Assembly (NCBI RefSeq): GCF_042186555.1
Contig: NC_133332.1
Coordinates: forward strand, 124,839,875 to 124,903,874
DNA length: 64,000 nt
Origin: Aquarana catesbeiana
Lineage: Eukaryota > Chordata > Amphibia > Anura > Ranidae
Direction: 5' to 3'
Made by a program: the position numbers and the translations under genes. Below, piece after piece: positions 22,740 through 34,476 of the stretch. Positions within the stretch are counted from its first letter, which is position 1. Every line of letters starts with the position of its first letter. The notes beneath the pieces are model-generated. The model was not told where the DNA came from. It searched no databases and saw nothing but the letters and a program-made list of their open reading frames with translations.

Positions 22740-22947
22740 GCTAAATGTCTCAGTTACATTGGTGGTCAGTTGTAATCTTCTCATTACATTGGGGCTTGGT
22801 GTAGAATCCTTTCATTCACACTAGTAGCCAGTGTGACTGTCCCCCTTACATTGGTGGTCAGTATAAATCCCCCTTACATTGGTGGTTACTGTAGATGCTA
22901 ATATTACATTAGTGGTCAGTGTAAACCCCTATTTTATTGGTGGCCAG
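22740..22947. repeat. TTACATTGGTGGTCAGTGTA minisatellite, interrupted by a hAT element
   Basis: About six units of 30-40 bp related to TTACATTGGTGGTCAGTGTA. The array resumes at 25029 (GTGGCCAATGTTG, TATATTGGTAGTC) after the 2.08-kb insertion. Confidence 0.8.
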
Positions 22948-25028
22948 TAGGGATGAGCCGAACACCCCCCTGTTCGGTTCGTACCAGAACATGCGAACAG
23001 GAAAAAAGTTTGTTCGAACACGCGAACACCGTTAAAGTCTATGGGACACGAACATGAATAATCAAAAGTGCTAATTTTAAAGGCTTATATGCAAGTTATT
23101 GTCATAAAAGTGCAAAAAAAAGTTTTAAAAAAGGCCGTTTTTTCAGGAGCAGTGATTTTAATAATGCTTAAAGTCAAACAATAAAAGTGTAATATCCCTT
23201 TAAATTTCGTAGCTGGGGGGTGTCTATAGTATGCCTGTAAAGGGGCACATGTTTCCCGTGTTTAGAACAGTCTGACAGCAAAATGACATTTCAAAGAAAA
23301 AAAGTAATTTAAAACTACTCGCGGCTATTGCATTGCCGGTCCGACAATACACATAAAAGTTCATTGATAAAAACGGCATGGGAATTCCCCACAGGGGAAC
23401 CCCGAACCAAAATTTAAAAAAAAAATGACGAGGGGGTCCCCCTAAATTCCATACCAGGCCCTTCAGGTCTGGTATGGATATTAAGGGGAACCCCGACCAA
23501 AATAAGAAAAAAAAAAAAATGACGTGGGGGTCCCACTAAATTCCATACCAGACCCTTCAGGTCTGGTATGGATTTTAAGGGGAACCCCGCGCCAAAATTT
23601 AAAAAAAAAACGGCGTGTGGTCCCCCCAAAAATCCATACCAGACCCTTATCTGAGCATGCAATCTGGCAGACCACAGGAAAAGAGGGGGGACAAGAGAGC
23701 GCCCCCCCCTCCTGAACCGTACCAGGCCACATGCCCTCAACATTGGGAGGGTGCTTTGGGGTAGCCCCCCAAAACACCTTGTCCCCAAGTTGATGAGGAC
23801 AAGGGCCTCATCCCCACAACCCTGGCCAGTGGTTGTGGGGGTCTGCGGGCGGGGGGCTTATCGGAACCTGGAAGCCCCCTTTAAGGCGGGAGCCTCCCTC
23901 CATGACAGCATGGATGCGGAGCGGCCCGGAGAAGAAGATGAAGAAGAGAAGAAAAGAAGATGAAGAAGAGAAGAAGATGAAGAGAAGGGTACCCCCTTAC
24001 CATTTCACAAAGGGGGGCCGGGATCTGGGGGTCCCCTTGTTAAAGGGGGCTTCCAGATTCCGATAAGCCCCCCGCCCGCAGACCCCCACAACCACTGGCC
24101 AGGGTTGTGGGGATGAGGCCCTTGTCCTCATCAACATGGGGACAAGGTGTTTTGGGGGGCTACCCCAAAGCACCCTCCCAATGTTGAGGGCATGTGGCCT
24201 GGTATGGTTCAGGAGGGGAGGCGCTCTCTCATCCCCCCTCTCTTCCTGCAGCCTGCCAGGTTGCGTGCTCGGATAAGGGTCTGGTATGGATTTTTGGGGG
24301 GACCCCATGCCGTTTTTTTTTTTTATTTTGGCGCGGGGTTCCCCTTAAAATCCATACCAGACCTGAAGGGTCTGGTATGGAATTTAGGGGGACCCCCACG
24401 TCATTTTTTTTTAAATTTTGGCCGGGGTTCCTCTTAATATCCATACCAGACCTGAAGGGCCTGGTATGGAATTTAGGGGGACCCCCACGTAATTTTTTTT
24501 TAAATTTTGGTTCGGGGTTCCCCTGTGGGGAATTCCCATGCCATTTTTATCAATGAACTTTTATGTGTATTGTCGGACCGCAATGCAATAGCCGCGTGTA
24601 GTTTTAAATGACTTTTTTCCTTTGAAATGTCATTTTGCTGTCAGACTGTTCTAAACATGGGAAACATGCGCCCCTTTACAGACATACTATAGACACCCTC
24701 CAGCTACGAAATTTAAAGGGATATTACACTTTTATTGTTTGACTTTAAGCATTACTAAAATCACTGCTCCTGAAAAAACGTCCGTTTTTAAAAACTTTTT
24801 TTTGCATTGATCCATGTCCCCTGGGGCAGGTCCCAGGTCTCCAAATACTTTTTATGACAATAGCCTTTAAAATTAGCACTTTTGATTTCTCCCATAGACT
24901 TTTAAAGGGTGTTCCGCGGCATTCGAATTTGCCGCGAACACCCCAAATTGTTCGCTGTTCGGCGAACTTGCGAACAGCCGATGTTCGAGTCGAACATGAG
25001 TTCGACTCAAACTCGAAGCTCATCCCTA
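22948..25028. mobile_element. Non-autonomous hAT element, 2081 bp, nearly whole-length palindrome
   Basis: Ends are TAGGGATGAG and CTCATCCCTA, flanked by 8-bp duplications GTGGCCAG (22940-22947) and GTGGCCAA (25029-25036), the duplication length of hAT transposons. Left half (22948 to about 23890) and right half (about 23995-25028) are reverse complements apart from small indels. For example, AGGAGCAGTGATTTTAATAA near 23145 has its complement near 24760. Each arm carries about three tandem units containing CCATACCAGACCCTTCAGG. The centre (23925-23990) is GAAGAAGAT-rich. The termini match the larger hAT element at 28579-35526. Open frames across it are repeat translations. Confidence 0.88.
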
Positions 25029-25119
25029 GTGGCCAATGTTGAAACTACTCTTTATATTGGTAGTCGGTAAGAAAATCAGCATTGCCGTTGATCCCCCCCC
25101 TCCCCCTCAGCACTGCCCT

Positions 25120-25420
25120 TGATCCCAGGAGTTATAGGATCCCTAGGAGTTTTCTGTATATTAATGGGTCCCCTCACCTCCCCAGTCCATGGTGTGCAGG
25201 CAGTGAGGAGATTATGTCCTATAACCTCTAGCGACCATTCAGTAAGCAGTAATGAAGTGCAGTAATCTCTAGCACCCAATCAACAAGCAGAAATAATGTG
25301 CTGTAACCTCTAGCAACTAATCAGTGAGCCATAATGTGTTCTGTAACCTCTAGCAACCAGTCAGTAAGCGGTAATGATATGCTGTAAACTCTGGCAACCA
25401 ATCGCAATCGCTGTCTGATC
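25120..25420. repeat. CTGTAACCTCTAGCAACCA minisatellite
   Basis: Four to five imperfect units of 45-51 bp (CTGTAACCTCTAGCAACCA, then ATCAGTAAGC and GTAATGATGTG) between 25215 and 25415, preceded by C-rich sequence. Non-coding. Confidence 0.8.
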
Positions 25421-25654
25421 TGATTCAGTAAACTGATTTTGAGTCTAGCTGCTATTTATTGTGTATATATATCAGAGCAGGTGGAGAGCGAAATTGTATT
25501 GGGGGGCCCAAGAAAATGTTTGCCCGGGGTCCAATCAATATTAAAGATGGCCCTGACCGGCAGAATAGACTAACCAGCACTTGCAGTCATCTGCTGATCA
25601 AATGCTGGTTTTCTAACAAGATGATGAACAAACAAGCAGTACACATGTAATAAA

Positions 25655-25712
25655 AGTTGCCCGGTTCCAGCTAAACTGTCCGACTTTCGGTACATGTGTA
25701 CTGGACATTAGC
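25655..25712. mobile_element. MITE terminus fragment (GTACATGTGTACTGGACATTAG)
   Basis: Short copy of the right end of the MITE at 29114-29528 (TTTCGGTACATGTGTACTGG against TTTCGGATCATGTGTACTAG). Confidence 0.5.
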
Positions 25713-25846
25713 CTTTACTTCCTAGTTCATTACCTATTTTATAATTATTGCATTTACTTTAATGAAAACTAGAATGCTATTGTTGTCCCCGGATGTTGAA
25801 TACTTTGTTTAGGTTGCAATTCTTGACATTTCTGTAAATTTTGAAC

Positions 25847-26295
25847 TTAAAGAGGAACTGCAGTCTGCTCACATAATTTGTAATTAAAACATCTTCGCCA
25901 TTCTGAAGCTTCCCTCCAACCATTTATATTATTTTATATATACTGTGATTCTATACTTGCCAAATGTGCTGCAGAGATCCCCCTCCACTAAGTCTGGCTG
26001 CAATCATTTTAACTGTGGGCAGCTGAAGCTGCTGCCTGTTCCACTTCCTGGATTTACAGCCCTGCAGCTGGCATTGGCCCTCTTATGACTGTTCCCCCCT
26101 CCCTTCCTGGCAAACTCACACAAGAGTGAGAGAGAGAGCTGTGCATGATGTCATAAGCCTAGGCTTTTTACCAGACAAGAAACAGGAAGAAGGCTGTATA
26201 AGGTATTTACTGGCAGAAAAAAAAAATACTATCCAAATTTAAAACAAGGGCAAAACATTTAATAGATGGGAAGATGAAAAAAAATGATGCTTTAA
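25847..26295. mobile_element. Short inverted-repeat element, TTAAAGAGGAACTGCAG end
   Basis: Left end TTAAAGAGGAACTGCAG, right end GATGCTTTAA, with TTAA at both borders. The interior is non-coding and includes GATGTCATAAGCCTAGGCTT. Similar in design to the elements at 37372, 49120 and 60724. Confidence 0.5.
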
Positions 26296-26550
26296 ACTGA
26301 CCCCATTTTTAGCGCCCTGCAGATCAGCAAGGTATCGCATTAGTCTGAGCTACTCAGCTTTGTAACAGGTTTACTTAAAAGGAAAATGTCCCAAGGTGTA
26401 AATAGCTGCTATAGATAAAAATCTATTATAGCGCAAGTAAACAAGCCAGTAGAATCTTGAGTGGTGAAGTCCTAGCTGAACAGTTCATAATGCCAAATGC
26501 AGTATAGCAGCTGACTTCAAAGGACAAAGTGCAGCTCCTCAGCAGATAAA
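26296..26550. other. FGF13 intron, no feature
   Basis: No recognisable gene or element. Confidence 0.3.
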
Positions 26551-27140
26551 AGGAATATCTGTAGTAATGTAAAGGCAACACAAGAGGGCACTTCTAATTG
26601 CAGCAAATTACACATTTATTAGCAAAAAAATGCAAATTAGCCACTCACAAAAAAAAAAAAAAAAAAAAAGAATAAAAGTGCATATCAAGCTTAAAAGCCA
26701 TCATCCATGAGGACCTGGGTCGTCTAAACAGATGAGCGCAACACCGCCAGTGTTAGGAGATGCACAAGCTAAAAACCAGAAGTACAGCAATGTCTCGTTC
26801 TCCAGCCTGGCATACTCAATCAATGGCAGGTTTAAGAAAGAGGGGTTACTGCCTTGAATCGTGTACTCACGCCCTCTCTACACCCTGCAGCATCTGATGT
26901 CATCGGTCAAGTTTTCATGCTCTCAGACTGGCTCCTGAGCTGAAGTATTTTCTGGTTTAGAGCTTGTGCATCGCCTAACACTGGGTCATCTGCTTCAGAT
27001 GACCCGGGTCCTCATGGATGATGGCTTTTAAGCTTGATATGTGCTTTAATTCCTACTTAATGTGACTGGCTACTTTGTATTTTTAAATGATTGAATTTGC
27101 TGGACTTACAGGCGCCCTCTTGTGTCTCCTGTATATACAG
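26551..27140. mobile_element. Long foldback element with arms of about 190-230 bp
   Basis: Left arm 26551-26780 and right arm 26952-27140 are imperfect reverse complements. GCATATCAAGCTTAAAAGCC pairs with GGCTTTTAAGCTTGATATGT, and CATCCATGAGGACC pairs with GGTCCTCATGGATG. Outer CACAAGAGGGC pairs with GCCCTCTTGTG. A poly(A) of about 21 A interrupts the left arm at 26649-26669. No coding capacity. Confidence 0.8.
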
Positions 27141-28149
27141 AAAGTGCTAGTAGGCATTTTGTTTATATGCAAAAAGTGCGGGCGGGCATGGGCGGGGGAT
27201 AAGAACCAATTAGAAGCCTTAAGTGACCTTATAGAGCAGAACTTTCCCTTTCACCATCTAATCATTTTGTACAAACAAAATATATATATTGAAAAAAAAA
27301 AAAAAAGAGTCAAGCACATGCAAAACAAAGAATTACATCTAAACTTTACAACATAGCTGTAATTGCTTTTAAAGGTTAAGTGCAAATAAAAATTTAAGTT
27401 TCCCAAAAGCTAAAAAATCACAATGAGCAAGAATAAAGCTGTGCAAAAAGGAAATCGCAATCAATAATTACATAAATACCGATAGTTTGCAGCTTGATAT
27501 TTCTGCAGTCCTTATGTATAACTTTATAATCTAACATCAGTACCTGATTTAAAAGTAACCTTAATGCAGAGAATGCATTAAGGTAAAAAAAATAAAAAAC
27601 AACATTTTGAGTTTACAATTACTGTCCTTTATGAGATTTAGGTTACTGGGTTCACAATATACTTCCAATCCACTAAGATTTATAATCTAATTTATTATGG
27701 TTTAAACTAGGTATATTTATGAATATGTAAATAATACATTCTGCTCACTAGTATGTACAGTGTAGAATGTCAGTTCACAGAAGGCAGCAATGTTTTCAGA
27801 CAAAATGTAGAAAGCGAAACAAATTTTAACACCTGCTGGGAGATGAATGAGCATCATTAGAAGAACAGGAGGCTCCTGAAGTATTGCCAGAATTGATGGT
27901 CTTGCTGGTAAATAACCCACCACAATGTTAAATCGAAATTATTTAGAAAAAAAAAATGACGCAACTGCACCAAAGCACATTTCCCATGGATTCAATGAAT
28001 TTTATTTACTAAATTTATTAAATTTAGCAGTTTCTTTGTACTGGAATACAGAAAATATAGCATCATACTTGCAGGAGACGTACTTAGTAATAATAAATAA
28101 CACTGTGCGATTCCAATGAAAGAGACATAAAATATTTTTATTCATTTAT
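27141..28149. other. FGF13 intron, no gene recognised
   Basis: AT-rich sequence. An ATATATAT plus poly(A) tract at 27280-27306 may be a retroposon remnant. No supported coding frame. Confidence 0.4.
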
Positions 28150-28262
28150 TTATTTCAGGTACTTATATAGCGCCATCGATTTACGCAGAGCTTTAAATAT
28201 ACATTGTACATTCACATCACTCCCTTGTCCTCAAGGAGCTTACACTCTAAAATATATAGAAT
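28150..28262 (-). mobile_element. L2-type LINE 3' end fragment
   Basis: TTATTTATTTCAGGTACTTATATAGCGCC followed by CGATTTACGCAGAGCTTT and CAAGGAGCTTACACTCTAA is, on the minus strand, the end of an L2-clade LINE (GGCGCTATATAAGTACC plus TTATT-type tail). Same family as the tail at 55516-55640. Confidence 0.75.
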
Positions 28263-28605
28263 AATAATTATAATACTCAATTGTGACTTACATAATCATA
28301 AGGGATATACGATTTTCTGCATTTTTTTTCAAAGTTTTTGATTTTTTTTTTAAGTTTGTTTTTATGCTATTTTTTTTAAGTTTGTTTTTATACTAATGTT
28401 ACCTATATTTTTTTCAATGTTTTACTACTACCTATTTAAAAATCTTTACATATGCAGCAAGTTTTTTCAGACTGTCCCTCTAACTGAAAACCTGTATTGA
28501 GCCACATGAAGTAAAGAGAAGAAAAAGTAAGAGGAGTTCCTGGTTATTCATTTAGCTCTGTGTAATTTGAGTTTCAACTAGGGGTGAGTTGAGTGTTCAG
28601 TCTAA

Positions 28606-28998
28606 GGCTGGGTTCACACTGGTGCGATGCAGTGAACCAAATCGATTCCTGTGCGGGTCCCCGCATCGCATCTGAATTGCAGGCAGTCCACACTGCGCTC
28701 TGCAAACTGCTGCGGGTGTCAATATAAAGTTAATGACACCCTCAAATCGGTTCGCAGAACACAGTGCATGCTGTGGAATCTGGTGGAATCGGATCACATG
28801 GGTCTGAACACTCATGCAACCTGATTCCAGAGTGGACCAAAAAAAGGCCCTGCACCATTTTGGTGCAAATGCAATGCGATTTCAACCATACAGACTGTAT
28901 GGCTGAATATACATCGCACAGGTATCACATGTGATGTGCACTGGAATGCGGTGCAAATGCAATGCAATGTCTGCAATTGCATATGTGTGAACCCAGCC
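28606..28998. mobile_element. MITE copy A3 (GGCTGGGTTCACACTGG), nested
   Basis: GGCTGGGTTCACACTGGTGC at the left pairs with ATGTGTGAACCCAGCC at the right. CTAA (left) and TTAA (28999-29002) flank it, consistent with a TTAA duplication. Lies 27 bp inside the left end of the hAT element. Confidence 0.8.
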
Positions 28999-29113
28999 TT
29001 AATGTAAGCTCGACCGAACATTCGCTGTTCTGACATGTGACCGAATCCTGAACCCTTGGGAAGTTCATCGGGAAAAGCTCCACCAAACATCTCATAACTA
29101 TCATTAGCCAAAG

Positions 29114-29528
29114 TTTAAAGCCTAGTACACATGATGAGAATAGTAGACGAATGATTGCCCGTTTTTTGTTTTTTTTTGCATGCTAGTCTCAAAAACGAAT
29201 AGGTTACTAACGTTATGAAAATTCTCATAAAACAGAATACAGCTTGGGAAGTGATGTAATGTATTGTATTGTAATGTATTCTTTCATTTCTGAGCATGCG
29301 TGGTCTTGGTCACTCAAATTTTTCGTACAAATACTATACTAATTACATGAAAATTGTTTGTTCTGTTATCTTACAAGAAAAATTGTCGTGTTTGTTCCTT
29401 AGAATATTTTTTAGCATGAATTGTCATGATCGTCTCTCGAAAGCTGTGTAATAAAGAATAGATTATAGGACGATTTCTTTGAATGTGTTTTTTTCATCCA
29501 CTTTTCGGATCATGTGTACTAGACATAA
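29114..29528. mobile_element. MITE with AGCCTAGTACACATGAT termini, nested
   Basis: TTTAAAGCCTAGTACACATG at the left pairs with ATCATGTGTACTAGACATAA at the right. Interior AT-rich and non-coding. A fragment of the same family is at 25655. Confidence 0.75.
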
Positions 29529-29798
29529 GTTGCAGCCCACACACTATAAAAGGCTACTTCCCAGCAGCCCCCTTGTCATTGTGTTAGGAGTTTAGCTAGG
29601 GATAGGTGACAGTATTACAGGGAGAGAGGGTTGTTTAGTGTAGTGTAGTGTGCTGCTACTGCTTTGTGCTTTATATTGTTTTTAGTGTTATATACTGTAT
29701 AGTGCTGTATATTGCTGCACAATTTCACTTTGTGTGGCTAGGGAGAGTGGAGTATAAGTCCACCTGCATTCAGCAACAGTCCTTTTTATGACTATTTT

Positions 29799-30686
29799 TT
29801 GGGAGTTAGTGGCAGGTTATGTTGCTGTGTTGCTTCTGTCCCCTTTTTTTGTTATTTTGACGTATTTCTATGTTTATTTTATCTTATTTTTTTTGGAGGG
29901 TCAGCAGCAAAAGCAGCACTGGAATCTGTTGGAGATACCACAAAAGCTGCTCATGGTACCAACAGAGCAGCGCAGATTGTTGAGGTGTTGTTTAGTTCAC
30001 CAAAGCACCACATCCCCTTCATACAGCTCTTCCAAAAGCTGCAAATACAAGTAGGGAATAAGCTCACATTATCAGCATCATGTCTGGCAGGCCTACAGGC
30101 TAAAGAAGTGGTCATAGACGTGGTGCATCTTCTGCAGGCAAGCCACATTTGCCATTTTTTGGGGCGCTGGATGTGCTTTACAGCCAGAGCACACACAGGA
30201 GGTGGTGGAGTGGCTAACCAAATCTTCAATGCCCTCACCCAAGTCCAGACGATCTTGCAGGCCACTGCAGCTGCCTACTACTCCACTGCTACTCCTGCTA
30301 AAGCCTCACCAACTGAAACAGAGCAGACTGCTGTATTATTTGAGCACAGCATGAGCCACTTACTGCAAGAGGATGCACAGCAACTAATGGGATCCAAGGT
30401 TCCCACAGCCACAGTATACTGTCATTTTGTTTTGATGATGAGGAGGGAGGGGAGGATGATGAGGCCTCTGACCATATCTGGGTGCTCGATAGAGCAGAGG
30501 TGGTTGTCTGACAGAAAATGGGGGAGAGGTACAACCCCAGCAAGGCAGTATGTCATCCGGGGCAGTTTGCAGACAAGTGGAGGGAGCAGCTGTCCCTTTT
30601 TCACTGAATGGCAGAGCTCCATAGGTGCAGGGCACTGTTGTGCCCCACTCCACTCCCTGGGGCTCACCAGTGTGGGCATTTTTTAG
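29799..30686 (+). pseudogene. Open region upstream of the hAT transposase
   Basis: A 295-codon frame opens here, the longest in the window, but no known domain is recognised. The first 30 residues are hydrophobic by chance composition (F/Y/V/L). The middle is Ala/Gln/Thr-rich. Near 30440-30490 an alternative frame reads an acidic stretch (DDEEGGEDDEASD), which suggests a frameshift in an ancestral coding sequence. It lies between the left MITEs and the BED-like segment of the hAT transposase, so I treat it as a decayed 5' part of the element's gene or its 5' UTR, not a host gene. Confidence 0.4.
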
Positions 30687-31565
30687 CACATGTGTAGCAG
30701 ACCACACTGTTTTCAGCAGCTCTTCCTCCAGCATATCATGGGTGGCAATACCATTGTCTATTTGAATACATGTTTGAAGAAATATCAGGCCTATAACCAT
30801 GCATGTTATTGGAAACAGCACCAGAATGCTAGACATCAGAAAAAGGGATGCACTTCTCTTCCTCTTCCAGCTTCTCCATTTTTATGTCTACATATATCCA
30901 CTATATATGATTCCCTCTCAGAAGCCTCCAGCGATAGAGATGACAGTATATTGGTCATGAGTCCTCCAACAGAGAAGAGAGTTTGTGTGTGGCCATGCAT
31001 AGTAGGGGCAACTGAAGTTTTGCTGCCCTAGATACTAGAGCAAACAAAAAAACAGCCCCCCCCCATAACCAGTGCTTAAATGCCAGCTTGGTCAAATTTC
31101 TGGATTTTCAACTCCAGCAAGATTTTGGCCCCTTTTGGGAATTTGCAGCTTGTGCTGAACAACACTGGCAGGTTTTCAGTTGCCATTTCTTTACCTGTAA
31201 ATCCATACCTGCCCTTCACCATCATGTGGAAGGCTGACCATAAGGTCAGCAGCAAGCTCCATGTTACTACAGACACCTGGTTCAGCAAGTATAAGAAGAG
31301 ATGCTATATATCATTCACAACCCACTGGGTGACTCTGCTAGCACCTGAGAAAAGTGCAGGACAGGCCACAACGCTGGAGCTTGTTCAGCTGCCAAAGGGA
31401 TGGACCACTGGCCAGAATTTGCCCAGTATGCAACTGGGCTGCTGGGCTGCCCTGCAGCCAGCATGTTCTCTGAACTTGCATTCAGTGTTTTGGGGGCCTT
31501 TGTACAGACAAAAGAGCACGTCTGTCTATGGACACTGTTGACCAGCTGACATTTGTGAAAATGAA
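30680..31565 (+). pseudogene. Degenerate hAT transposase (BED finger, RNase-H-like core piece, C-terminal dimerisation segment)
   Basis: Three recognisable pieces occur in order. At 30690-30800, a BED-finger-like stretch with C..HC then GGNTIVYL. At 31240-31330, HVTTDTWFSKYKKRCYISF followed by THWV, the block around the first catalytic aspartate of hAT transposases. At 31470-31565, KRARLSMDTVDQLTFVKMN, from the C-terminal hAT dimerisation region. Much of the domain between the second and third pieces is missing and the frame changes several times. It cannot encode a working transposase. Confidence 0.75.
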
Positions 31566-32129
31566 CCAGTCTTGGATCAGTAGCAGCTACTAAGCCCCTG
31601 CTGCAGATGCTGGTGATGAAATATTTGGGGGGATCTACAAAAATGTTTTTTTTTTCTTGCTTTTAATGTGACACCCCGCATTTTTTATCAGCTGTTTCAG
31701 AATTGCAAATACTGTGACATCCTCTTTCTGCCCTGAAGGATTTTATATGTGGGAATACAAAGTTTAGGCACCAATAACACCTCAAATATTGACATTTGGA
31801 ATATGCACCCTTTAAAGTAGTGTGGTCTAAAAGTGATTCCTTAAATTCTGGCACATGTGTGTGCATTAATGTGTATCAAATCTGTTAAATAGATTTGATA
31901 TAGTGAGCCTTAAAAAATAGATGTGTGTTTTTCTGGCTAAAATAAGCCAACTCTCTGTTGCCATATTTGCCTTAACGCACAAAGAATTAGATTTCCATTA
32001 TCAGTGTGCACATAACAATGGTTTCCTTTTTTCTGTTATATCATATCTTCAGAAATATACTGTACATCCTAGTTTAATTATTTAAAGCTAAATCTGACCA
32101 ATCTGCCTCTCCAAAAAGGGTATAAAATT

Positions 32130-32933
32130 TGTGCTGGGAAGTACTTTTCTGCATGGAAAAAAATAACAGTAAGGTGCAATCTGCTTGCTCTCTATCTGTC
32201 ACAATTAGTATACGGTTTAAAAAGGTGTCCATCAAATCTGTAAAATTTCTCCTTCCTCACTCACTGAAAAAGGAAGCCAATATATTTTGCCAAATTGTAG
32301 TCTGTTACTCTCCCTCTAAAAGCACTGACAATAAAGGCTTCAAAGTTGTGTTGCAAAGTTGTATGCTGTTTCTATATTTAGTGTCCAAAACAAAGACACT
32401 GATATACAATTTCCAGGCGTAAAATGCCTCTCTCTTTCATCCTTTCAATATTGCAGACCCTCAAGTGGTTTATTAGCTGTGTTGCTAAGCTGAAAGTTTT
32501 TTCCATCTTCAGTTGCAAAAAACACATTAATTATTTATTTCCAGATGCTAAATGCCTGCTCAATAGCTCAGAAATTGCAGTCTGTCTAAACAGATTTTTT
32601 TAGATGTGGTGCAAACCTGTATGCTTTTTCCATTATCGGTGTTTTATGGATGCTAAATGCCTAATTAATCCCTCAGAAATTGTGGCCTGTTCTAAAAAGC
32701 TGTGGTACAAACCTGAATGCTATTTCAATTGTCAGTGTCAAAAAAAAAATCATTTTTTTTTACAGATGCCAAATGCCTGTTCAATCGTTCATAAATTGCA
32801 GCTGGTCCATACAGGCTTAACAACTGTGCTGCAAAATATCACGCTCTATCCATATTTAGTCTTCAAAACAAGACACACTTTTAGATTTCAAGGTGCAATC
32901 TGATTTTTCTCTCCGTCCAAAAAATTGTGGCCC
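32130..32933. repeat. Imperfect tandem repeat, about 110-130-bp units
   Basis: Units near 32410, 32545, 32648 and 32766 share GATGCTAAATGCCTG, CAGAAATTGCAGTCTGT, TGTGGTGCAAACCTG and ATGC-TTTTTCCATTATC. More diverged units precede 32410. The array lies in the 3' part of the hAT element, after the transposase remnant. Confidence 0.65.
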
Positions 32934-33390
32934 TTAAAGTTGTAGTAAACTGTTTTGTCATTTTTACCTACAGGTAAGCTTATAATAAAGCGTGTTCCCC
33001 CCTCCCCCCTTTTTCCCTATGTTCTATTTATAATAAAGCTTACCTATAAGTAAAATGAATATCTTCTAAATGTGCACCGTTTAGGAGATATTCCAGCGAG
33101 CAGCAGCCAGTGATGTCACGGGCACATGCGCTCTGAAGGAACAGCATACCCATGCCTTTCCATCAGAGCGCCTTGCCATGTGCGGGAGTGACATCATCAG
33201 GGCTCGGTCAATCAGATTGCCGAGGCCCGCAAACCCGGAAGAAGCCCCCAAACCTCGGAGGAAGACCGGGTGAACATGGAATCCCTGTCATCAGTGACTG
33301 GGGGCGCTGGAGGGATCCGTTCTAAAGGCAAGTCTAGTATGCAGTGCATACTAGTACATTATGGCTTAAACCTGCAGAGGGTAACTTTAA
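32934..33390. mobile_element. MITE with TTAAAGTTGTAGTAAAC end, nested
   Basis: TTAAAGTT at the left pairs with AACTTTAA at the right. Just inside, TACAGGTAAGCTTATAATAA and ATTTATAATAAAGCTTACCT form a second inverted pair (32969-33049). The GC-rich middle contains GATGTCACGGGCACATGCGC. Non-coding. Confidence 0.65.
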
Positions 33391-34043
33391 AAGGTATCCT
33401 TCAAAACTGGCTGTAACATGGCTCCAAGGAGCCAGCATCACATTTTTACAGCTGTTTAGGTCTACGGTCTGAAAAAGAAAAACCTTTGGGGTTTGTTGGA
33501 TCCCCCTCCAACATACTGTCCAGCTAATAATTTCAGTTTTCTTGCTTACGGTTCTAAAAATGTGAAATGTAATTTATATATTAAGGGGTTACACCTGTCT
33601 AGTCTCTCTGCCTTGCATTGCAGGCTAGTAAAAACACTTACAAGTTGTGCTGCGAGTCTGTAAAATATTTCTGGCTTTTTTCTAAATAAAATATAAGTAA
33701 AAAAATGTTTGCTTAATGTTAATGGGCAGTGAGCCTCTACAATATTTAGGGCTGCCATGTTTGGAATATCATAATCTATTTGTTTTTTCTTGGAAAAAAT
33801 GTGCTCATCCCTCTCTCTTACATTGCTGTCTTGGGCCCCAATCAAACTGCTTGCATGCTCTCCAGTTACTGTGTGAAAATGTTTGCATTTGTCTCTGAAA
33901 TATGGAATTTTGTTTTAATTTGTTTTTCTTGTTCAACATAACAACTGCCTCAGTTCTTCCATATGGGTTCCTGGGTTTCTTGTTTGGAAGTGTTTTGATG
34001 CACTGTGGGTTGACATTTTGATCAACTTAGTACACAAAACAGT

Positions 34044-34220
34044 GGGGTTAATTTACTAAAACTGGAAAGTGCAAAATCGGGTGCAGTTGTGCATGGTAGG
34101 CAATCAGATTCTAACTTCAGCTTGTTCAATTAAGCTTTGACAAAAAAAAACCTGGATTGTTTTCTTTGTAGAGCTGCACCAGATTTTTAACTCTGCACTT
34201 TTAGTAAATCAACCCCAGTG
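34044..34220. mobile_element. Short MITE (TGGGGTTAATTTACTAAAACTGG), 177 bp
   Basis: TGGGGTTAATTTACTAAAACTGG-type left end pairs with TTTTAGTAAATCAACCCCA at the right. A related copy is at 45651-45895. Confidence 0.8.
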
Positions 34221-34476
34221 TGCTACTGAATAGAAGATCACAACAAGCTACGTTCTGAGACTAGTTTTGACTGCGTTTGACATTGATAGCCTTAGTTTTT
34301 TCATTTTTTATTTATTTATTTATTTTTAATATGTACCTTATGATGTATTGCTGTATTGCCTATGTTGCTTCCAAAACTCAATTAAGATGTTTTATTGCTA
34401 AACAAAAAAAATCAGTTGTTTTTGCAAAAATTATTTACAACAATTTTTTTGGGGGGTGGAAATCAATCATATTACC

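Noticed and set aside
23414..24556. Several 90-124-codon frames on both strands
   Set aside because: They are translations of the tandem units in the two arms of the palindromic hAT element, mirrored between strands.
29799..30686. A 295-codon open frame as a possible host gene
   Set aside because: It sits inside the hAT element between the left MITEs and the transposase remnant, has no recognised domain, and an acidic stretch continues in another frame.
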